From NCBI GenBank assembly GCA_947371915.1, contig CANBRM010000001.1:39236-103235 (forward strand): DNA of 64,000 nt. Direction: 5' to 3'. The notes below the pieces were generated by a model that was given only the letters and a program-made list of their open reading frames with translations, did no database searches and was not told where the DNA came from. The position numbers were made by a program, and so were the translations under genes. This stretch comes from Comamonadaceae bacterium (GTDB lineage: Bacteria; Pseudomonadota; Gammaproteobacteria; Burkholderiales; Burkholderiaceae_C). Below are positions 18,255 to 27,546 of this stretch, piece by piece (within the stretch, counting starts at the first letter, position 1; the number at the start of each line of letters is the position of its first letter).

Positions 18255-19160
18255 ATGAGCGCTTTGCATACCTCTGCTTTGACCTCCCTGCCCCTGTTGG
18301 CGCGCGGCAAAGTGCGCGACAACTATGCCGTGGGCGATGACCGCATCTTGATGGTCGCGTCGGACCGCATCAGCGCGTTTGACGTCATCATGGGCGAGGC
18401 CATTCCCGGCAAGGGCGAATTGCTCACCAAGATGGCTTTGTTTTGGTTCGGCAAGCTTGGCCACATTTGTCCCAATCACCTCACCGGCGAAGCGCCCGAG
18501 AGCGTGGTGAGCGCGGACGAAGTGGCGCAGGTGACCGGCCGCTCCATGTTGGTCAAGCGTTTGAAGCCCATCCCCGTGGAAGCGGTGGTGCGCGGTTATT
18601 TGGCCGGCAGCGGCTGGGCCGAATACCAAGTCAACCAAGCGGTGTGCGGCGTCAAGCTGCCCAAAGGTTTGAAGAACGCCAGCAAGTTGCCTGAGCCCAT
18701 CTTCACGCCCGCGGCCAAAGCCGCCGTGGGTGACCACGACGAGAACATCACGTATGAGCAAGTGGTCGAGATGATTGGCGGCAGCTTGGCCGAGAAGATC
18801 AAAACCATCAGCATCGCTTTGTACGAGACTGCGCGCGACGTGGCCGCGGCCAAAGGCATCATCATTGCCGACACGAAGTTTGAATTTGGTTTGGATGCCA
18901 ACAACAATCTCGTGTTGATGGACGAGGTGCTCACACCCGACTCTTCACGCTACTGGCCTGTCGAGGGTTATGAGCAGAGCTTCAAAGCGGGTGTGAACCC
19001 ACCGAGCTACGACAAGCAGTTTTTGCGCGACTGGTTGGAAACTGCCCAAGTGCAAGGCAAGCCTTGGAGCAAATCACCCCCCGCGCCACATTTGCCGCAA
19101 GCGGTGATTGCCCAAACCGCCGCCAAGTACCAAGAGGCTTGGGATCGGTTGCAGGACTGA
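18255..19160 (+). CDS. purC: SAICAR synthase
   Basis: Phosphoribosylaminoimidazole-succinocarboxamide synthase, the ATP-dependent condensation of CAIR with aspartate in purine synthesis; 301 aa, the longer eukaryote-like form common in betaproteobacteria. Motifs: [21 protein letters not shown] at the N-terminus, [14 protein letters not shown], and [13 protein letters not shown] with the conserved Asp/Ser. It ends exactly where the convergent thioredoxin/TPR gene ends. Confidence 0.96.
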   Translation: MSALHTSALTSLPLLARGKVRDNYAVGDDRILMVASDRISAFDVIMGEAIPGKGELLTKMALFWFGKLGHICPNHLTGEAPESVVSADEVAQVTGRSMLVKRLKPIPVEAVVRGYLAGSGWAEYQVNQAVCGVKLPKGLKNASKLPEPIFTPAAKAAVGDHDENITYEQVVEMIGGSLAEKIKTISIALYETARDVAAAKGIIIADTKFEFGLDANNNLVLMDEVLTPDSSRYWPVEGYEQSFKAGVNPPSYDKQFLRDWLETAQVQGKPWSKSPPAPHLPQAVIAQTAAKYQEAWDRLQD

Positions 19161-20117
19161 TCAGTTCAGCGCCATGCTGAGCTTGCGGCGGTAGCGAGAG
19201 ATCATCTCCAGCACGGGGTCTTCTTGCACCGCGGCTTTGCCGGTTAATTCGATGCCGCCTGCGGATTTGCCGAAGGCGGCATCGTCTGTTTTGGGCTTGG
19301 GAGGTGTCATGAGTTCCAAGATGGCCACGTAGGTTTTGCGCGCCATGTCCTGGTTCCATGCCTTGTCGCGCATGATGATTTCGAGCAACTCTTCCATCGC
19401 GTTTTCAAACAACTCGGCGGCAATCAGCACGCGGGCTTTGGCCAGTCGGGTGTCGAAGTCGCGTTTGTTTTGGGCTATGGCGGCGTCGAACTGCTCGAAG
19501 CTCCAAGCTGCGCGCTCGTCGGTCGCCACGAATTGCAAGGCTTTCAGCCAATAGTTCAGGGCGTCAAAGCGCAGTTGCAGCGGAATTTCGGTGAGTTTGG
19601 GGCTCAGCGCGGCCTCGGCTTCGGCCAGTTCGCCGACCGAAATCAGCAGTTTCACCAGGTTGTAGCGGGTTTCGTCATCGGCTGGGTTTTGGCTCAGCGC
19701 ATCGCTGAGTTTGGCCAAGGCGGCGTGTGCGTCGCCCGATTGCAGCAGCTGATCGGCTTCTTGGGCGTCGGCTTGTGCGGCCACTTCGCCGTCAGAGGGC
19801 AGGTGTTTGTCGAGGAATTCACGCACTTTGCCCTCGGGAATCGCGCCCATGAAGCCGTCCACAGGGCGACCGCCGATCAACAAAATGCAGGTGGGCAGGC
19901 TTTTCACGCCAAACGCGCCCGCCAATTGCTGCTCGGTGTCGGCGTTGATTTTGACCAGCTTGAAGCGGCCTGCGTAGGCAGCTTCCAACTTTTCCAGCAC
20001 GGGGCCGAGTGATTTGCAGGGCCCGCACCAGTCGGCCCAAAAGTCCACCAACACGGGGGTGGTTTGAGAGGCGGCGATCACGTCTGCCTCGAAATTTTCC
20101 ATCGTCACATCGATCAT
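19161..20117 (-). CDS. Thioredoxin-TPR co-chaperone (CnoX/YbbN-like)
   Basis: 318 aa: an N-terminal thioredoxin domain (about 1-110) with an intact CGPC active site in [13 protein letters not shown], followed by a TPR-like helical region ([20 protein letters not shown] and [20 protein letters not shown]). This is the CnoX layout, a holdase/redox chaperone that hands clients to GroEL. E. coli CnoX lacks the CxxC, while this one keeps it, so real thiol-disulfide activity is expected. Divergent from purE. Confidence 0.9.
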   Translation of the reverse strand: MIDVTMENFEADVIAASQTTPVLVDFWADWCGPCKSLGPVLEKLEAAYAGRFKLVKINADTEQQLAGAFGVKSLPTCILLIGGRPVDGFMGAIPEGKVREFLDKHLPSDGEVAAQADAQEADQLLQSGDAHAALAKLSDALSQNPADDETRYNLVKLLISVGELAEAEAALSPKLTEIPLQLRFDALNYWLKALQFVATDERAAWSFEQFDAAIAQNKRDFDTRLAKARVLIAAELFENAMEELLEIIMRDKAWNQDMARKTYVAILELMTPPKPKTDDAAFGKSAGGIELTGKAAVQEDPVLEMISRYRRKLSMALN

Positions 20118-20165
20118 GGGGGTCCCGTCTTAAAATTCGTTTTTGCTTACACACACAGCCACATC

Positions 20166-20657
20166 ATGACCCAGTGCCAAGTCGGCGTCGTCATGGGTTC
20201 CAATTCTGATTGGGACACCATGCAACATGCAGCCCAGATTCTCCAAGAATTTGGGGTCACTTTTGAAACCCGCGTCGTTTCCGCCCACCGCATGCCTGAC
20301 GATATGTTTGCGTACGCTGAAAGCTCGCAAGACCGTGGCCTGCGCGCCATCATCGCTGGCGCAGGTGGTGCGGCGCACTTGCCTGGCATGTTGGCCGCTA
20401 AAACCATCGTGCCGGTGCTGGGGGTGCCCGTGGCCAGCAAGCATTTGCAAGGCGTGGACTCGTTGCACAGCATTGTGCAAATGCCCAAAGGCATTCCGGT
20501 GGCCACGTTTGCCATTGGCAACGCGGGCGCCGCCAATGCGGCTTTGTTTGCCGTGGCCTTGCTGGCGTCGACGGACCCTGTGTTGGCCGAAAAGCTGCAA
20601 GCCTTCCGTGTGGCGCAAACCGAAGTGGCCCGCAACATGACGTTGCCACCCGTATGA
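20166..20657 (+). CDS. purE: N5-carboxyaminoimidazole ribonucleotide mutase
   Basis: Purine synthesis: converts N5-CAIR to CAIR. 163 aa from the ATG at 20166, with GSNSDWDTM at the phosphate-binding N-terminus, VSAHRMPD containing the catalytic His, and [11 protein letters not shown]. The longer upstream reading runs into the divergent gene and is rejected. purK begins 4 nt before its stop, giving coupled translation. Confidence 0.96.
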   Translation: MTQCQVGVVMGSNSDWDTMQHAAQILQEFGVTFETRVVSAHRMPDDMFAYAESSQDRGLRAIIAGAGGAAHLPGMLAAKTIVPVLGVPVASKHLQGVDSLHSIVQMPKGIPVATFAIGNAGAANAALFAVALLASTDPVLAEKLQAFRVAQTEVARNMTLPPV

Positions 20658-21871
20658 GTGACGCATTGAAGCCATTGCTGCCTGGCTCTAGCTTGGGCGT
20701 GTTGGGCGGTGGTCAGTTGGGCCGCATGTTTGCGCACGCCGCGCAGCGCATGGGTTACAACACCGCTGTGCTCGACCCTGATGCACAAAGCCCCGCAGGC
20801 TTGGTGAGCCACCACCACATTCACACCGACTATCTGGACGCCGCAGGCTTGAAGCAACTGGCCTCGGTGAGCCAAGCGGTGACCACCGAGTTTGAGAACG
20901 TGCCCGCCGATGCGTTGGCGCAGCTCGCAGCCACCTTGCCCGTGTCACCCGCTGCATCCGCCGTGGCTGTGGCGCAAGACCGTGCGCGTGAAAAAGCTCA
21001 CTTTGTGAAATGCGGTGTGCCTGTGGCCCCGCATGCGGTGATCGACACGGCAGAGCAACTCGCCGCCGTGAACGACAACTTGCTGCCCGGCATTTTGAAA
21101 ACCTCTCGCATGGGCTACGACGGCAAAGGCCAGCTGCGCGTGACCACGCGCGAGCAGCTCAATGCTGGTTGGGCCCAACTCGGTCAAGTGCCTTGCGTGT
21201 TGGAAAAAATGCTGCCATTGGCCGCCGAATGCTCCGTCATCTTGGCTCGGGGCCGCGATGGTGCGATGGTGAACTTGCCGGTGCAGCGCAACTTGCACCG
21301 TGACGGCATCTTGGCCGTGACCGAGGTGTTTGCGGGCAATGTGCCAGCTGACTTGGCCCAGCGCGCTGTTGCGGCGGCCAAAGCCGTGGCCGAAGGCCTC
21401 AATTACGTGGGCGTGCTCTGCGTCGAGTTTTTCGTCTTGGCTGACGGTGGTGATGTGACGGGCAATTTAGTGGTCAACGAAATCGCCCCTCGCCCCCACA
21501 ACAGCGGCCATTACAGCCAAGACGCCTGCGATGTGTCGCAGTTCGAGTTGCAAGTGCGCACCATGGCCGATTTGCCCTTGACGCAACCCCGCCAACACAG
21601 CCCTGCCGTCATGCTCAACTTGCTGGGCGATTTGTGGTTCGCCAAACAATTGGGTTCTGACCCCAATTCTTCTGACCCCAATTCTTCGCAAGTCGAACCC
21701 GCTTGGCATGACGTGTTGGCGCTGCCCGGCACGCATTTACACCTGTACGGCAAACGAGAAGCGCGCGTGGGTCGCAAGATGGGCCACCTCAACATCACGG
21801 CGGCAACGCCTGAGACTGCGCGCCACACGGCGTTGCAAGCGGCTGCCATTTTGGGCATCGCGGCGTTTTAA
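20654..21871 (+). CDS. purK: N5-carboxyaminoimidazole ribonucleotide synthase
   Basis: ATP-grasp enzyme making N5-CAIR from AIR and bicarbonate, 405 aa. N-terminal [33 protein letters not shown] and [17 protein letters not shown] (here [13 protein letters not shown]) are all intact. Unusual: a loop between KQLG and [20 protein letters not shown] contains [12 protein letters not shown], encoded by two exact 15-nt tandem repeats. The frame is kept and the active-site segments on both sides are normal, so the enzyme is probably functional. Confidence 0.95.
   Translation: MSDALKPLLPGSSLGVLGGGQLGRMFAHAAQRMGYNTAVLDPDAQSPAGLVSHHHIHTDYLDAAGLKQLASVSQAVTTEFENVPADALAQLAATLPVSPAASAVAVAQDRAREKAHFVKCGVPVAPHAVIDTAEQLAAVNDNLLPGILKTSRMGYDGKGQLRVTTREQLNAGWAQLGQVPCVLEKMLPLAAECSVILARGRDGAMVNLPVQRNLHRDGILAVTEVFAGNVPADLAQRAVAAAKAVAEGLNYVGVLCVEFFVLADGGDVTGNLVVNEIAPRPHNSGHYSQDACDVSQFELQVRTMADLPLTQPRQHSPAVMLNLLGDLWFAKQLGSDPNSSDPNSSQVEPAWHDVLALPGTHLHLYGKREARVGRKMGHLNITAATPETARHTALQAAAILGIAAF
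21655..21684 (+). repeat. 15-nt tandem duplication inside purK
   Basis: Two exact copies of TTCTGACCCCAATTC (21655-21669, 21670-21684). On the other strand the unit reads GAATTGGGGTCAGAA, which resembles from memory the ends of REP/RAYT-type elements in beta- and gammaproteobacteria. It adds an in-frame loop to PurK. Confidence 0.85.
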
Positions 21872-21924
21872 CGCCGCGCCTGCGCATTGCCTGATCACTC
21901 AACGACGCCCGCTCCGTTTGCCCC

Positions 21925-23010
21925 ATGATTCTTGACGGTCAGCTCCCCCCATCCATCGCCGCCGCTGCGCAAGTTTTGCAGCGCGGCGATTTGTTGGGCT
22001 TGCCTACAGAAACGGTCTACGGTTTGGCGGCAGACGCGGGCAACGACGCGGCCGTGGCCAAAATCTTTGCCGCCAAAGGCCGCCCTGCCAACCACCCGCT
22101 CATCGTGCATGTGGCCAGCGCGCAAGGCGTGCAGCGTTTTGCCAGCTATGTGCCGGAATTTGCGCAGAAGTTGATTGACGCCTTTTGGCCCGGCCCGTTG
22201 ACCCTCATCCTGCCGCGCCGCCCTGACATGGCGGCCGTGGCCGCAGGCGGTCAAAACTCGGTCGGCCTGCGTTGCCCGTCGCACCCGACGGCGCATGCCG
22301 TGCTGCAAGCTGCTGAAACTTTGGGCGTTTACGGCGTGGCCGCACCCAGCGCCAATTTGTTTGGTCGTGTCAGCCCCACCACCGCTGCGCATGTGGCGGG
22401 TGAGTTTGGGCCTGAGTTGCTGATCGTGGACGGCGGCGCTTGCGCGGTGGGCATTGAGTCCACCATCGTCGATTGCACCCGCGCTGCGCCCGTGTTGTTG
22501 CGTCCAGGCGCCTTGACCCCCGAGCAACTCAGTGCGGCATGTGGCATCGCCGTGGTCACGCCCCAAGCGCCTGATGCTGACGCTCCGCGCGCCTCGGGCA
22601 CGCTTGCTTCGCATTACGCCCCGCACGCCCAAGTGCGCTTGATGACGGCGGCTGAAATACAAGAAGCGCTGCGTGGCTTAGACGTGAACGCCCAAAGCGC
22701 AAAGCAAGACAGAACCCCCACTCAGGCTGCGCCGGGTGGGTCGGGATCAGCAGGCGAAGCCAGCCCTGCCAAACCGAACATTGCCATTTGGGCGCGCAGC
22801 GATATAAGCATTGCGCCAGCGCAGAGCCACCAAGTCGCGCTGTATGCCATGCCGCAAGACCCCGCCGAGTGCGCCCACCACCTTTTTGCCCAACTCCGCC
22901 GCTTCGACGCCCAAGGCGTGGCGCAGATTTGGGTGGAAACACCGCCTTTCACCCCCGCTTGGGACGGTGTGCGCGACCGCCTCACCCGCGCCGCCACCCC
23001 GGCTCGTTAA
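21925..23010 (+). CDS. Threonylcarbamoyl-AMP synthase, Sua5 type
   Basis: Makes the threonylcarbamoyl-adenylate used for the t6A37 modification of tRNA. 361 aa: the YrdC/TsaC domain occupies about residues 1-205 (LPTETVYGLAADA, SVGLRCPSHP, AAPSANLFGRVSPT), and a C-terminal Sua5 domain follows. Between them lies a low-complexity linker (about 250-280, rich in Ala, Gly, Pro and Ser). Its partner TsaB is encoded 3.2 kb downstream in this window. Confidence 0.93.
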   Translation: MILDGQLPPSIAAAAQVLQRGDLLGLPTETVYGLAADAGNDAAVAKIFAAKGRPANHPLIVHVASAQGVQRFASYVPEFAQKLIDAFWPGPLTLILPRRPDMAAVAAGGQNSVGLRCPSHPTAHAVLQAAETLGVYGVAAPSANLFGRVSPTTAAHVAGEFGPELLIVDGGACAVGIESTIVDCTRAAPVLLRPGALTPEQLSAACGIAVVTPQAPDADAPRASGTLASHYAPHAQVRLMTAAEIQEALRGLDVNAQSAKQDRTPTQAAPGGSGSAGEASPAKPNIAIWARSDISIAPAQSHQVALYAMPQDPAECAHHLFAQLRRFDAQGVAQIWVETPPFTPAWDGVRDRLTRAATPAR

Positions 23011-23040
23011 ACTAGCGCCGCAACCAACCAAGAGCACGCG

Positions 23041-24336
23041 ATGAACCCCATTTTTAGTCAGTCCCTCAAAGCCCTGTGCGCGATCACCGCCTTGGCCGTG
23101 CTTTCGGCCTGTGGCGGTGCCAGCAGCACGGTGAATCCAATCATTCCAAAGCGCATCGTTGCGTTTGGTGATGGCTTGAGCGATGTGGGCACGGGCAGCG
23201 TCACAGGCTTAGGCGGACGATTCACCATCAACGGCAGCGATACAGTTGCTGCAGCGACCACCACGCTGGCGACGCCGACGACTGTGAGCGAAGTGCTCGC
23301 AGGCGTTTATGGCTTGTGGTCTGCCACTCTGCCCCCCGTGGCAAGAACGATTGGCGACACCACATCCTTACCCGCCACGGGTTTGGTCAGCTACGCCAAA
23401 GGCAACGCCATGATTCGCAAGGCCGATGCCGCCACCGTCAGTGGCAGCTTAGGTGGCAACGAGCCCACGCTGATTGCCCAAGTGCAAGACTATTTGGCCC
23501 GCGTCAACAACAAAGTGGCCACCGACGACTTGATTGTGATCACCGCTGGCACGCGCGATTTGTTCTCCATCTCTTACCGCTACTTTGGTCGCAATGCCAC
23601 GATGCTGGCGGCCGATGGCACAACCGCCATCAACATCGACAGCGCTTTGGTGACCCAACTCGGCGGCCCCTTGGCAGATAAAACCGCGGCCTTTGCTGAG
23701 CTGGACCGCGTGGTCAACGGTAGCAATGGTTTGATGGCCGCCATCGACTTGTTGGTGCAAGCCGGTGCCACCCATGTGTTGGTGGTCGAGCCCATGAATT
23801 TGGCACGTACCCCTTGGGGCTTGTCGCTGGACGGCAGCAGCACGTTGGCCGATGGCAAGTCGAAAAACTTTTTGTGGTCCTTGTCCTACGACACGGATGA
23901 GGCTTGTTTGAAGACCAACGCCAACAACTCGTTCCATTGCAAGTTGACCGTCGCCTTGATGGACAAATACAAAACCGATGCGGACAGCCGTCGCGTGTTG
24001 CACGTCGATTTGGCGCAGCAGCTCAACCTGTGGTCGGGCACCACCGAAACAGGCAATTTGAATACCTATCTGTCTTACGGCGTGCTGCAAGCGCCCAAAA
24101 CACCAGCCTGCGCAGTGGCCACCGTCGGCACACCACCAACGCTCGCTACCAGCTACGTGGCCACAGACTTCAGATACAGCACCGGCTGCACCGTCAATGC
24201 CTCTGCTTCAATTTGGACCGACGCCGCGTTCAACAGTTACTTGTTTGCCGATAACTTGAACCTGACGCCGCTGGGCAACACCTTGATTGCCAACTACATC
24301 TACAACACCAAGTTTTACCAAGCAGCTTGGCGTTAA
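23041..24336 (+). CDS. GDSL/SGNH-like lipoprotein lacking catalytic residues
   Basis: 431 aa with a lipoprotein signal (hydrophobic segment then LSAC, Cys24), so probably anchored to the outer membrane. The body follows the autotransporter-esterase type of GDSL fold, but block I reads FGDGLSDVG with Gly45 at the nucleophile position, block III reads GTRD with Arg172 where Asn is expected, and the C-terminal DxxH block reads DNLN with Asn407 for His. All three signature residues are therefore replaced while the surrounding blocks are kept. It may be a binding protein or use other residues. It is a single gene. Confidence 0.8.
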   Translation: MNPIFSQSLKALCAITALAVLSACGGASSTVNPIIPKRIVAFGDGLSDVGTGSVTGLGGRFTINGSDTVAAATTTLATPTTVSEVLAGVYGLWSATLPPVARTIGDTTSLPATGLVSYAKGNAMIRKADAATVSGSLGGNEPTLIAQVQDYLARVNNKVATDDLIVITAGTRDLFSISYRYFGRNATMLAADGTTAINIDSALVTQLGGPLADKTAAFAELDRVVNGSNGLMAAIDLLVQAGATHVLVVEPMNLARTPWGLSLDGSSTLADGKSKNFLWSLSYDTDEACLKTNANNSFHCKLTVALMDKYKTDADSRRVLHVDLAQQLNLWSGTTETGNLNTYLSYGVLQAPKTPACAVATVGTPPTLATSYVATDFRYSTGCTVNASASIWTDAAFNSYLFADNLNLTPLGNTLIANYIYNTKFYQAAWR

Positions 24337-24349
24337 CCTCGGCGATGTT

Positions 24350-24622
24350 TTAATTTGAGCTTGCGGCCGCGCCAAACCGCAAGCGCATCCACAAAATGCT
24401 GGATGCCAAGGCCAAGGTGATCACGTTGGCGATCACCACGGGCCAGGCTTCGATCAGCAAGCCGTAGGCCAGCCATAGCGCGATCCCTAGGGTAAAGGCG
24501 CTGTACATGCCCAAAGAGATGCCGCTGACATCACGTGTTTTGAACGTCAACCACGCCTGCGGGATGAAGCTGGCGGTGGTTAACGAGGCGGCGGCGTAGC
24601 CAACAAAATCGGTCAGTTGCAT
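24350..24622 (-). CDS. SemiSWEET family sugar transporter
   Basis: 90 aa, three transmembrane helices, the size of a bacterial SemiSWEET that works as a homodimer to move sugars down a gradient. The conserved first-helix region reads FVGYAAASLTTASFIPQAWLT with the PQ-loop-type PQ pair, then KTRDVSGISLGMY. Start at 24622 chosen because the longer reading lies within the upstream dacB-like gene. It lies 31 nt downstream of that gene on the same strand. Confidence 0.87.
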   Translation of the reverse strand: MQLTDFVGYAAASLTTASFIPQAWLTFKTRDVSGISLGMYSAFTLGIALWLAYGLLIEAWPVVIANVITLALASSILWMRLRFGAAASSN

Positions 24623-24653
24623 GGGTTCTTTCGCATGGGGTCTTTCAAGAGAT

Positions 24654-26213
24654 TCAAGGTTGCTGCGCGACCCAGTCCACCATCGCATCGAGGGCGGGGC
24701 GGGCGGCGTTGGCATTGGGGTGGTGCAGCACAGCGACCAGCACCCAGCGCTTGCCGTTGGGGCCGTCGACAAAGCCGGCAATGCCCGCCACGTCGCGCAA
24801 GCTGCCTGTTTTGAGGTGGGCTGAGAACTGGGCTTTGCTGCGTTTCAAGGTGCCGTCTAAGCCGGTGATGGGCAGCGAGCTCATCAGCTCGGGCATGCTG
24901 GCCGAGGCCCACGCGGTTTGCAGCAAACGCGCCAAGCCTTGGGCGCTGATGCGCTCCTCGCGGCTCAGGCCCGAGCCGTTGTCAAACACGGGCATGTCGC
25001 CGCCCACGCGCTCTCGCCACCAGCGCTGCATGACCTCGCGCGATGCTTCAAAGCTGCCGACGCCGCGTGGTTGTTGGCTGAGCGTGAGAAAGAGCTGCTG
25101 CGCCATGACGTTGTTGCTGAATTTGTTGATGTCGCGAATCACCTCGGCCAGCGTGGGCGACTCCACGGTGAAAGCGGGTGGCATACCGTTGGGCACCGCG
25201 CCTTCGCGCACTTGCCCGCTGAGCTGGCCGCCCAGCTGCTGCCACATGCCCAGCAGCGCGCGGGCCGCGAACTGCGGGGGCGCGCTGTAAGCGATGGGCC
25301 ACATTTTTTCACCGCAAACGGCGGGGAAGTTGCCTGCAAAACGGGGACGTGTGGCGTCGGTCCAGTCGGCGCGCAAGCTGGTGCGGTAATCGCTGCAGTC
25401 CCCGGCGGACAGTGGCACGGTGGTTGGGAATTGCACCCCTGCCATTGGCGGCTCCACGTGCACACGGGCCACGTTGGCAGCGCGGTCGGGCACGAACTGA
25501 ATGAGCAGCGATTTGAAGTTCAGCAGCAGCGCATCGGGCGCGGCGTTGTAGGGGCGCAGGGGCTCGCCGTCAAAGCTGGCGGCATCGCGCGGCGGCACCT
25601 CAAAGGCGCTGCGGTCGAGCACGATGTCGCCCTGAATTTTTTGAATGCCCAAGCCCTGCAAGCGGCGCATCAGCAGCCACACACGCTCCACGCCCAAACG
25701 CGGGTCGCCGCTGCCGCGCAGGTAGACGTTGCCTTGCAACACGCCATCGCGCACGGGGCCGTCCACAAACACGGGGGTGCGCCACACGAAGGCGGGGCCG
25801 AGCAAATCGAGCGCGGCGGTGGTGGTGGCCAGCTTCATCAGCGAGGCGGGGTTGACCGCGGTTTGCGCTTGGTGGCTCAAACGCGGGGCGGTATGGCCGC
25901 TGGCCTCCACCACCATCACATGAAAGGCGTCGCGGGGCACTTTGGCGCGCTGCAACGCCGCGTCGACTTCGGGGGGCAGTTGGCCGATGTCGTCTCGGCT
26001 TTGGGGCGCTGGCGCTGTGTTCTGCGGTTGTTTGTGGCGAGCTTCGGCGCGTCCTTCTGGGCGGGCCTGGCTGAGATTGGGTGTGAGCGCGCCCAAGCAC
26101 ACCAAGCCAAAGACGGCCCAAGTCCTGAGCCGATCACGCAGCAATGGCAGCCGCGAATCGTGGAAAAAATGGGGCATTAAAAAATGCTGAGCGGGCCGTC
26201 GCAGAGTCGTCAT
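24654..26213 (-). CDS. dacB: D-alanyl-D-alanine carboxypeptidase/endopeptidase (PBP4 type)
   Basis: Periplasmic penicillin-binding protein trimming peptidoglycan crosslinks, about 519 aa from the ATG at 26213 (an ATG at 26177 would still keep the signal sequence TWAVFGLVCLGAL). The three serine-peptidase motifs are S124-L-M-K127 in NPASLMKLA, SNN in NKFSNNVMAQ, and KTG in HLKTGSLRDVAG. The long insertion between motifs 1 and 2 matches the class C (PBP4) domain. The tsaB gene diverges from it. Confidence 0.92.
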   Translation of the reverse strand: MTTLRRPAQHFLMPHFFHDSRLPLLRDRLRTWAVFGLVCLGALTPNLSQARPEGRAEARHKQPQNTAPAPQSRDDIGQLPPEVDAALQRAKVPRDAFHVMVVEASGHTAPRLSHQAQTAVNPASLMKLATTTAALDLLGPAFVWRTPVFVDGPVRDGVLQGNVYLRGSGDPRLGVERVWLLMRRLQGLGIQKIQGDIVLDRSAFEVPPRDAASFDGEPLRPYNAAPDALLLNFKSLLIQFVPDRAANVARVHVEPPMAGVQFPTTVPLSAGDCSDYRTSLRADWTDATRPRFAGNFPAVCGEKMWPIAYSAPPQFAARALLGMWQQLGGQLSGQVREGAVPNGMPPAFTVESPTLAEVIRDINKFSNNVMAQQLFLTLSQQPRGVGSFEASREVMQRWWRERVGGDMPVFDNGSGLSREERISAQGLARLLQTAWASASMPELMSSLPITGLDGTLKRSKAQFSAHLKTGSLRDVAGIAGFVDGPNGKRWVLVAVLHHPNANAARPALDAMVDWVAQQP

Positions 26214-26244
26214 GGGCAAATTATCACAGCGGGATAATCACGCC

Positions 26245-27057
26245 ATGCACAACAAGCCTTGGCTGGCCTTAGAGACCAGCACCGACACCCTCTCCATCGC
26301 CGTCTCGCGTGACGCGCAAACGTGGGCGCACACCAGCGCAGGCGGCGCGCAGTCGTCGGCCCAGACTTTGCCGCAGACCTTGCGTTTGATGGTGGAAGCG
26401 GGCTTGGCCTTTGCCAATTTGCAGGCGGTGGTGTTTGGGCGTGGGCCGGGCGCGTTCACGGGCTTGCGCACCGCCTGCTCGGTGGCCCAGGGCTTGGCCT
26501 TTGGCGCAGACGTGCCCGTGTTGCCGATTGACACCTTGTTGGCGGTGGCCGAAGAGGCACGTGATGCCTGCGCAGCTGCGGCGACTTTGCCCATCACCCG
26601 CGTGCTCGCGGTGCTGGATGCACGCATGGATCAGGTTTACGTGGCAGCTTATGAATACGAGGTGACTGCCGACGCCGACGCTGACCCTGAAGCCGTGCCC
26701 GTTTGGCGTTGCGTACAAGAAGCAGAATTACAAAACCCAGACACCTTGCGTTGGCCCAGTGCTTGGGCGGCCGACGAAGTCCGGGTCACCAGCAACGACA
26801 GCGCAAGCACTCACGTGCCTACTTTCATCGCCGCAGGCAACGCATGGGCCGTTTACGCAGGGCGCTGGCCCGAGGCGTTCAATGCACCGCAAATCACCGC
26901 CTTGCCCACCGCTAGCGCCTTGCTGCGCTTGGCCCCGCAAGCGTGGGCGCAAGGTCGGGCCGTGCTGCCCGAATATGCCTTGCCGCTTTACATCCGCGAC
27001 AAGGTGGCCCAGACCACCGAAGAGCGCATGCTGGCGAAACAGCAGTCTGCCGCTTGA
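26245..27057 (+). CDS. tsaB: tRNA t6A modification protein TsaB
   Basis: Scaffold of the TsaBDE complex that transfers threonylcarbamoyl to A37 of tRNA. 270 aa from the ATG at 26245. The N-terminal ALETSTDTLSIAV and GRGPGAFTGLRTACSVAQGLA are diagnostic. A short Asp/Ala run (TADADADPEA) sits in a surface loop around residue 140. rimI follows after 14 nt, the usual pairing. Confidence 0.94.
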   Translation: MHNKPWLALETSTDTLSIAVSRDAQTWAHTSAGGAQSSAQTLPQTLRLMVEAGLAFANLQAVVFGRGPGAFTGLRTACSVAQGLAFGADVPVLPIDTLLAVAEEARDACAAAATLPITRVLAVLDARMDQVYVAAYEYEVTADADADPEAVPVWRCVQEAELQNPDTLRWPSAWAADEVRVTSNDSASTHVPTFIAAGNAWAVYAGRWPEAFNAPQITALPTASALLRLAPQAWAQGRAVLPEYALPLYIRDKVAQTTEERMLAKQQSAA

Positions 27058-27071
27058 TCGACAATGCCCTG

Positions 27072-27536
27072 ATGAGTGCCGTTTTGAAACCCGAAGTTCG
27101 CCTAGAGCCGCTGACCACAGCGCTGCTCGACGACGTGCTGCGCGTGGAGCAAAGCGCCTACAGCCACCCGTGGACGAGGGGCAATTTTGCCGACTCTTTC
27201 AAAGCCGGCTACCAAGTGGTGGCCCTGCTGGGCGGCGACTCCTTGCTGGGTTACTTCGTGGCGATGGAGGGCGTAGACGAGGTGCACTTGCTCAACATCA
27301 CCGTGGCACCTGAGTTTCAGGGGCAAGGCTGGGCGGTGCTGATGCTCGACGCGCTGGCCGTGTGGTCACGCGGACGCGGCGCACAGTGGCTGTGGCTGGA
27401 AGTGCGCGCCAGCAACGCCCGCGCCATGCAGGTGTACGAGCGCTATGGCTACCGCCGTGTGGGCGAACGCAAAAATTATTACCCCGCCAACCTTGGGCAG
27501 CGCGAACACGCGGTGGTCATGTCGTTCAAACTGTGA
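27072..27536 (+). CDS. rimI: Ribosomal protein S18 alanine N-acetyltransferase
   Basis: GNAT-fold acetyltransferase modifying the N-terminal Ala of S18, 154 aa. The acetyl-CoA loop is APEFQGQGWAVLML (Q/R-x-x-G-x-G/A form), then NARAMQVYERYGYRRVGERKNYY, typical of RimI. It starts 14 nt after tsaB and is followed 10 nt later by the glycosylase gene, one operon. Confidence 0.93.
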   Translation: MSAVLKPEVRLEPLTTALLDDVLRVEQSAYSHPWTRGNFADSFKAGYQVVALLGGDSLLGYFVAMEGVDEVHLLNITVAPEFQGQGWAVLMLDALAVWSRGRGAQWLWLEVRASNARAMQVYERYGYRRVGERKNYYPANLGQREHAVVMSFKL

Positions 27537-27546
27537 GCCTTCTGCC

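Noticed and set aside
17268-18761. 497-codon minus-strand frame
   Set aside because: Runs across two certain plus-strand genes (fba and purC).
24918-26180. 420-codon plus-strand frame
   Set aside because: Shadow of the PBP4-type gene with SxxK, SxN and KTG motifs.
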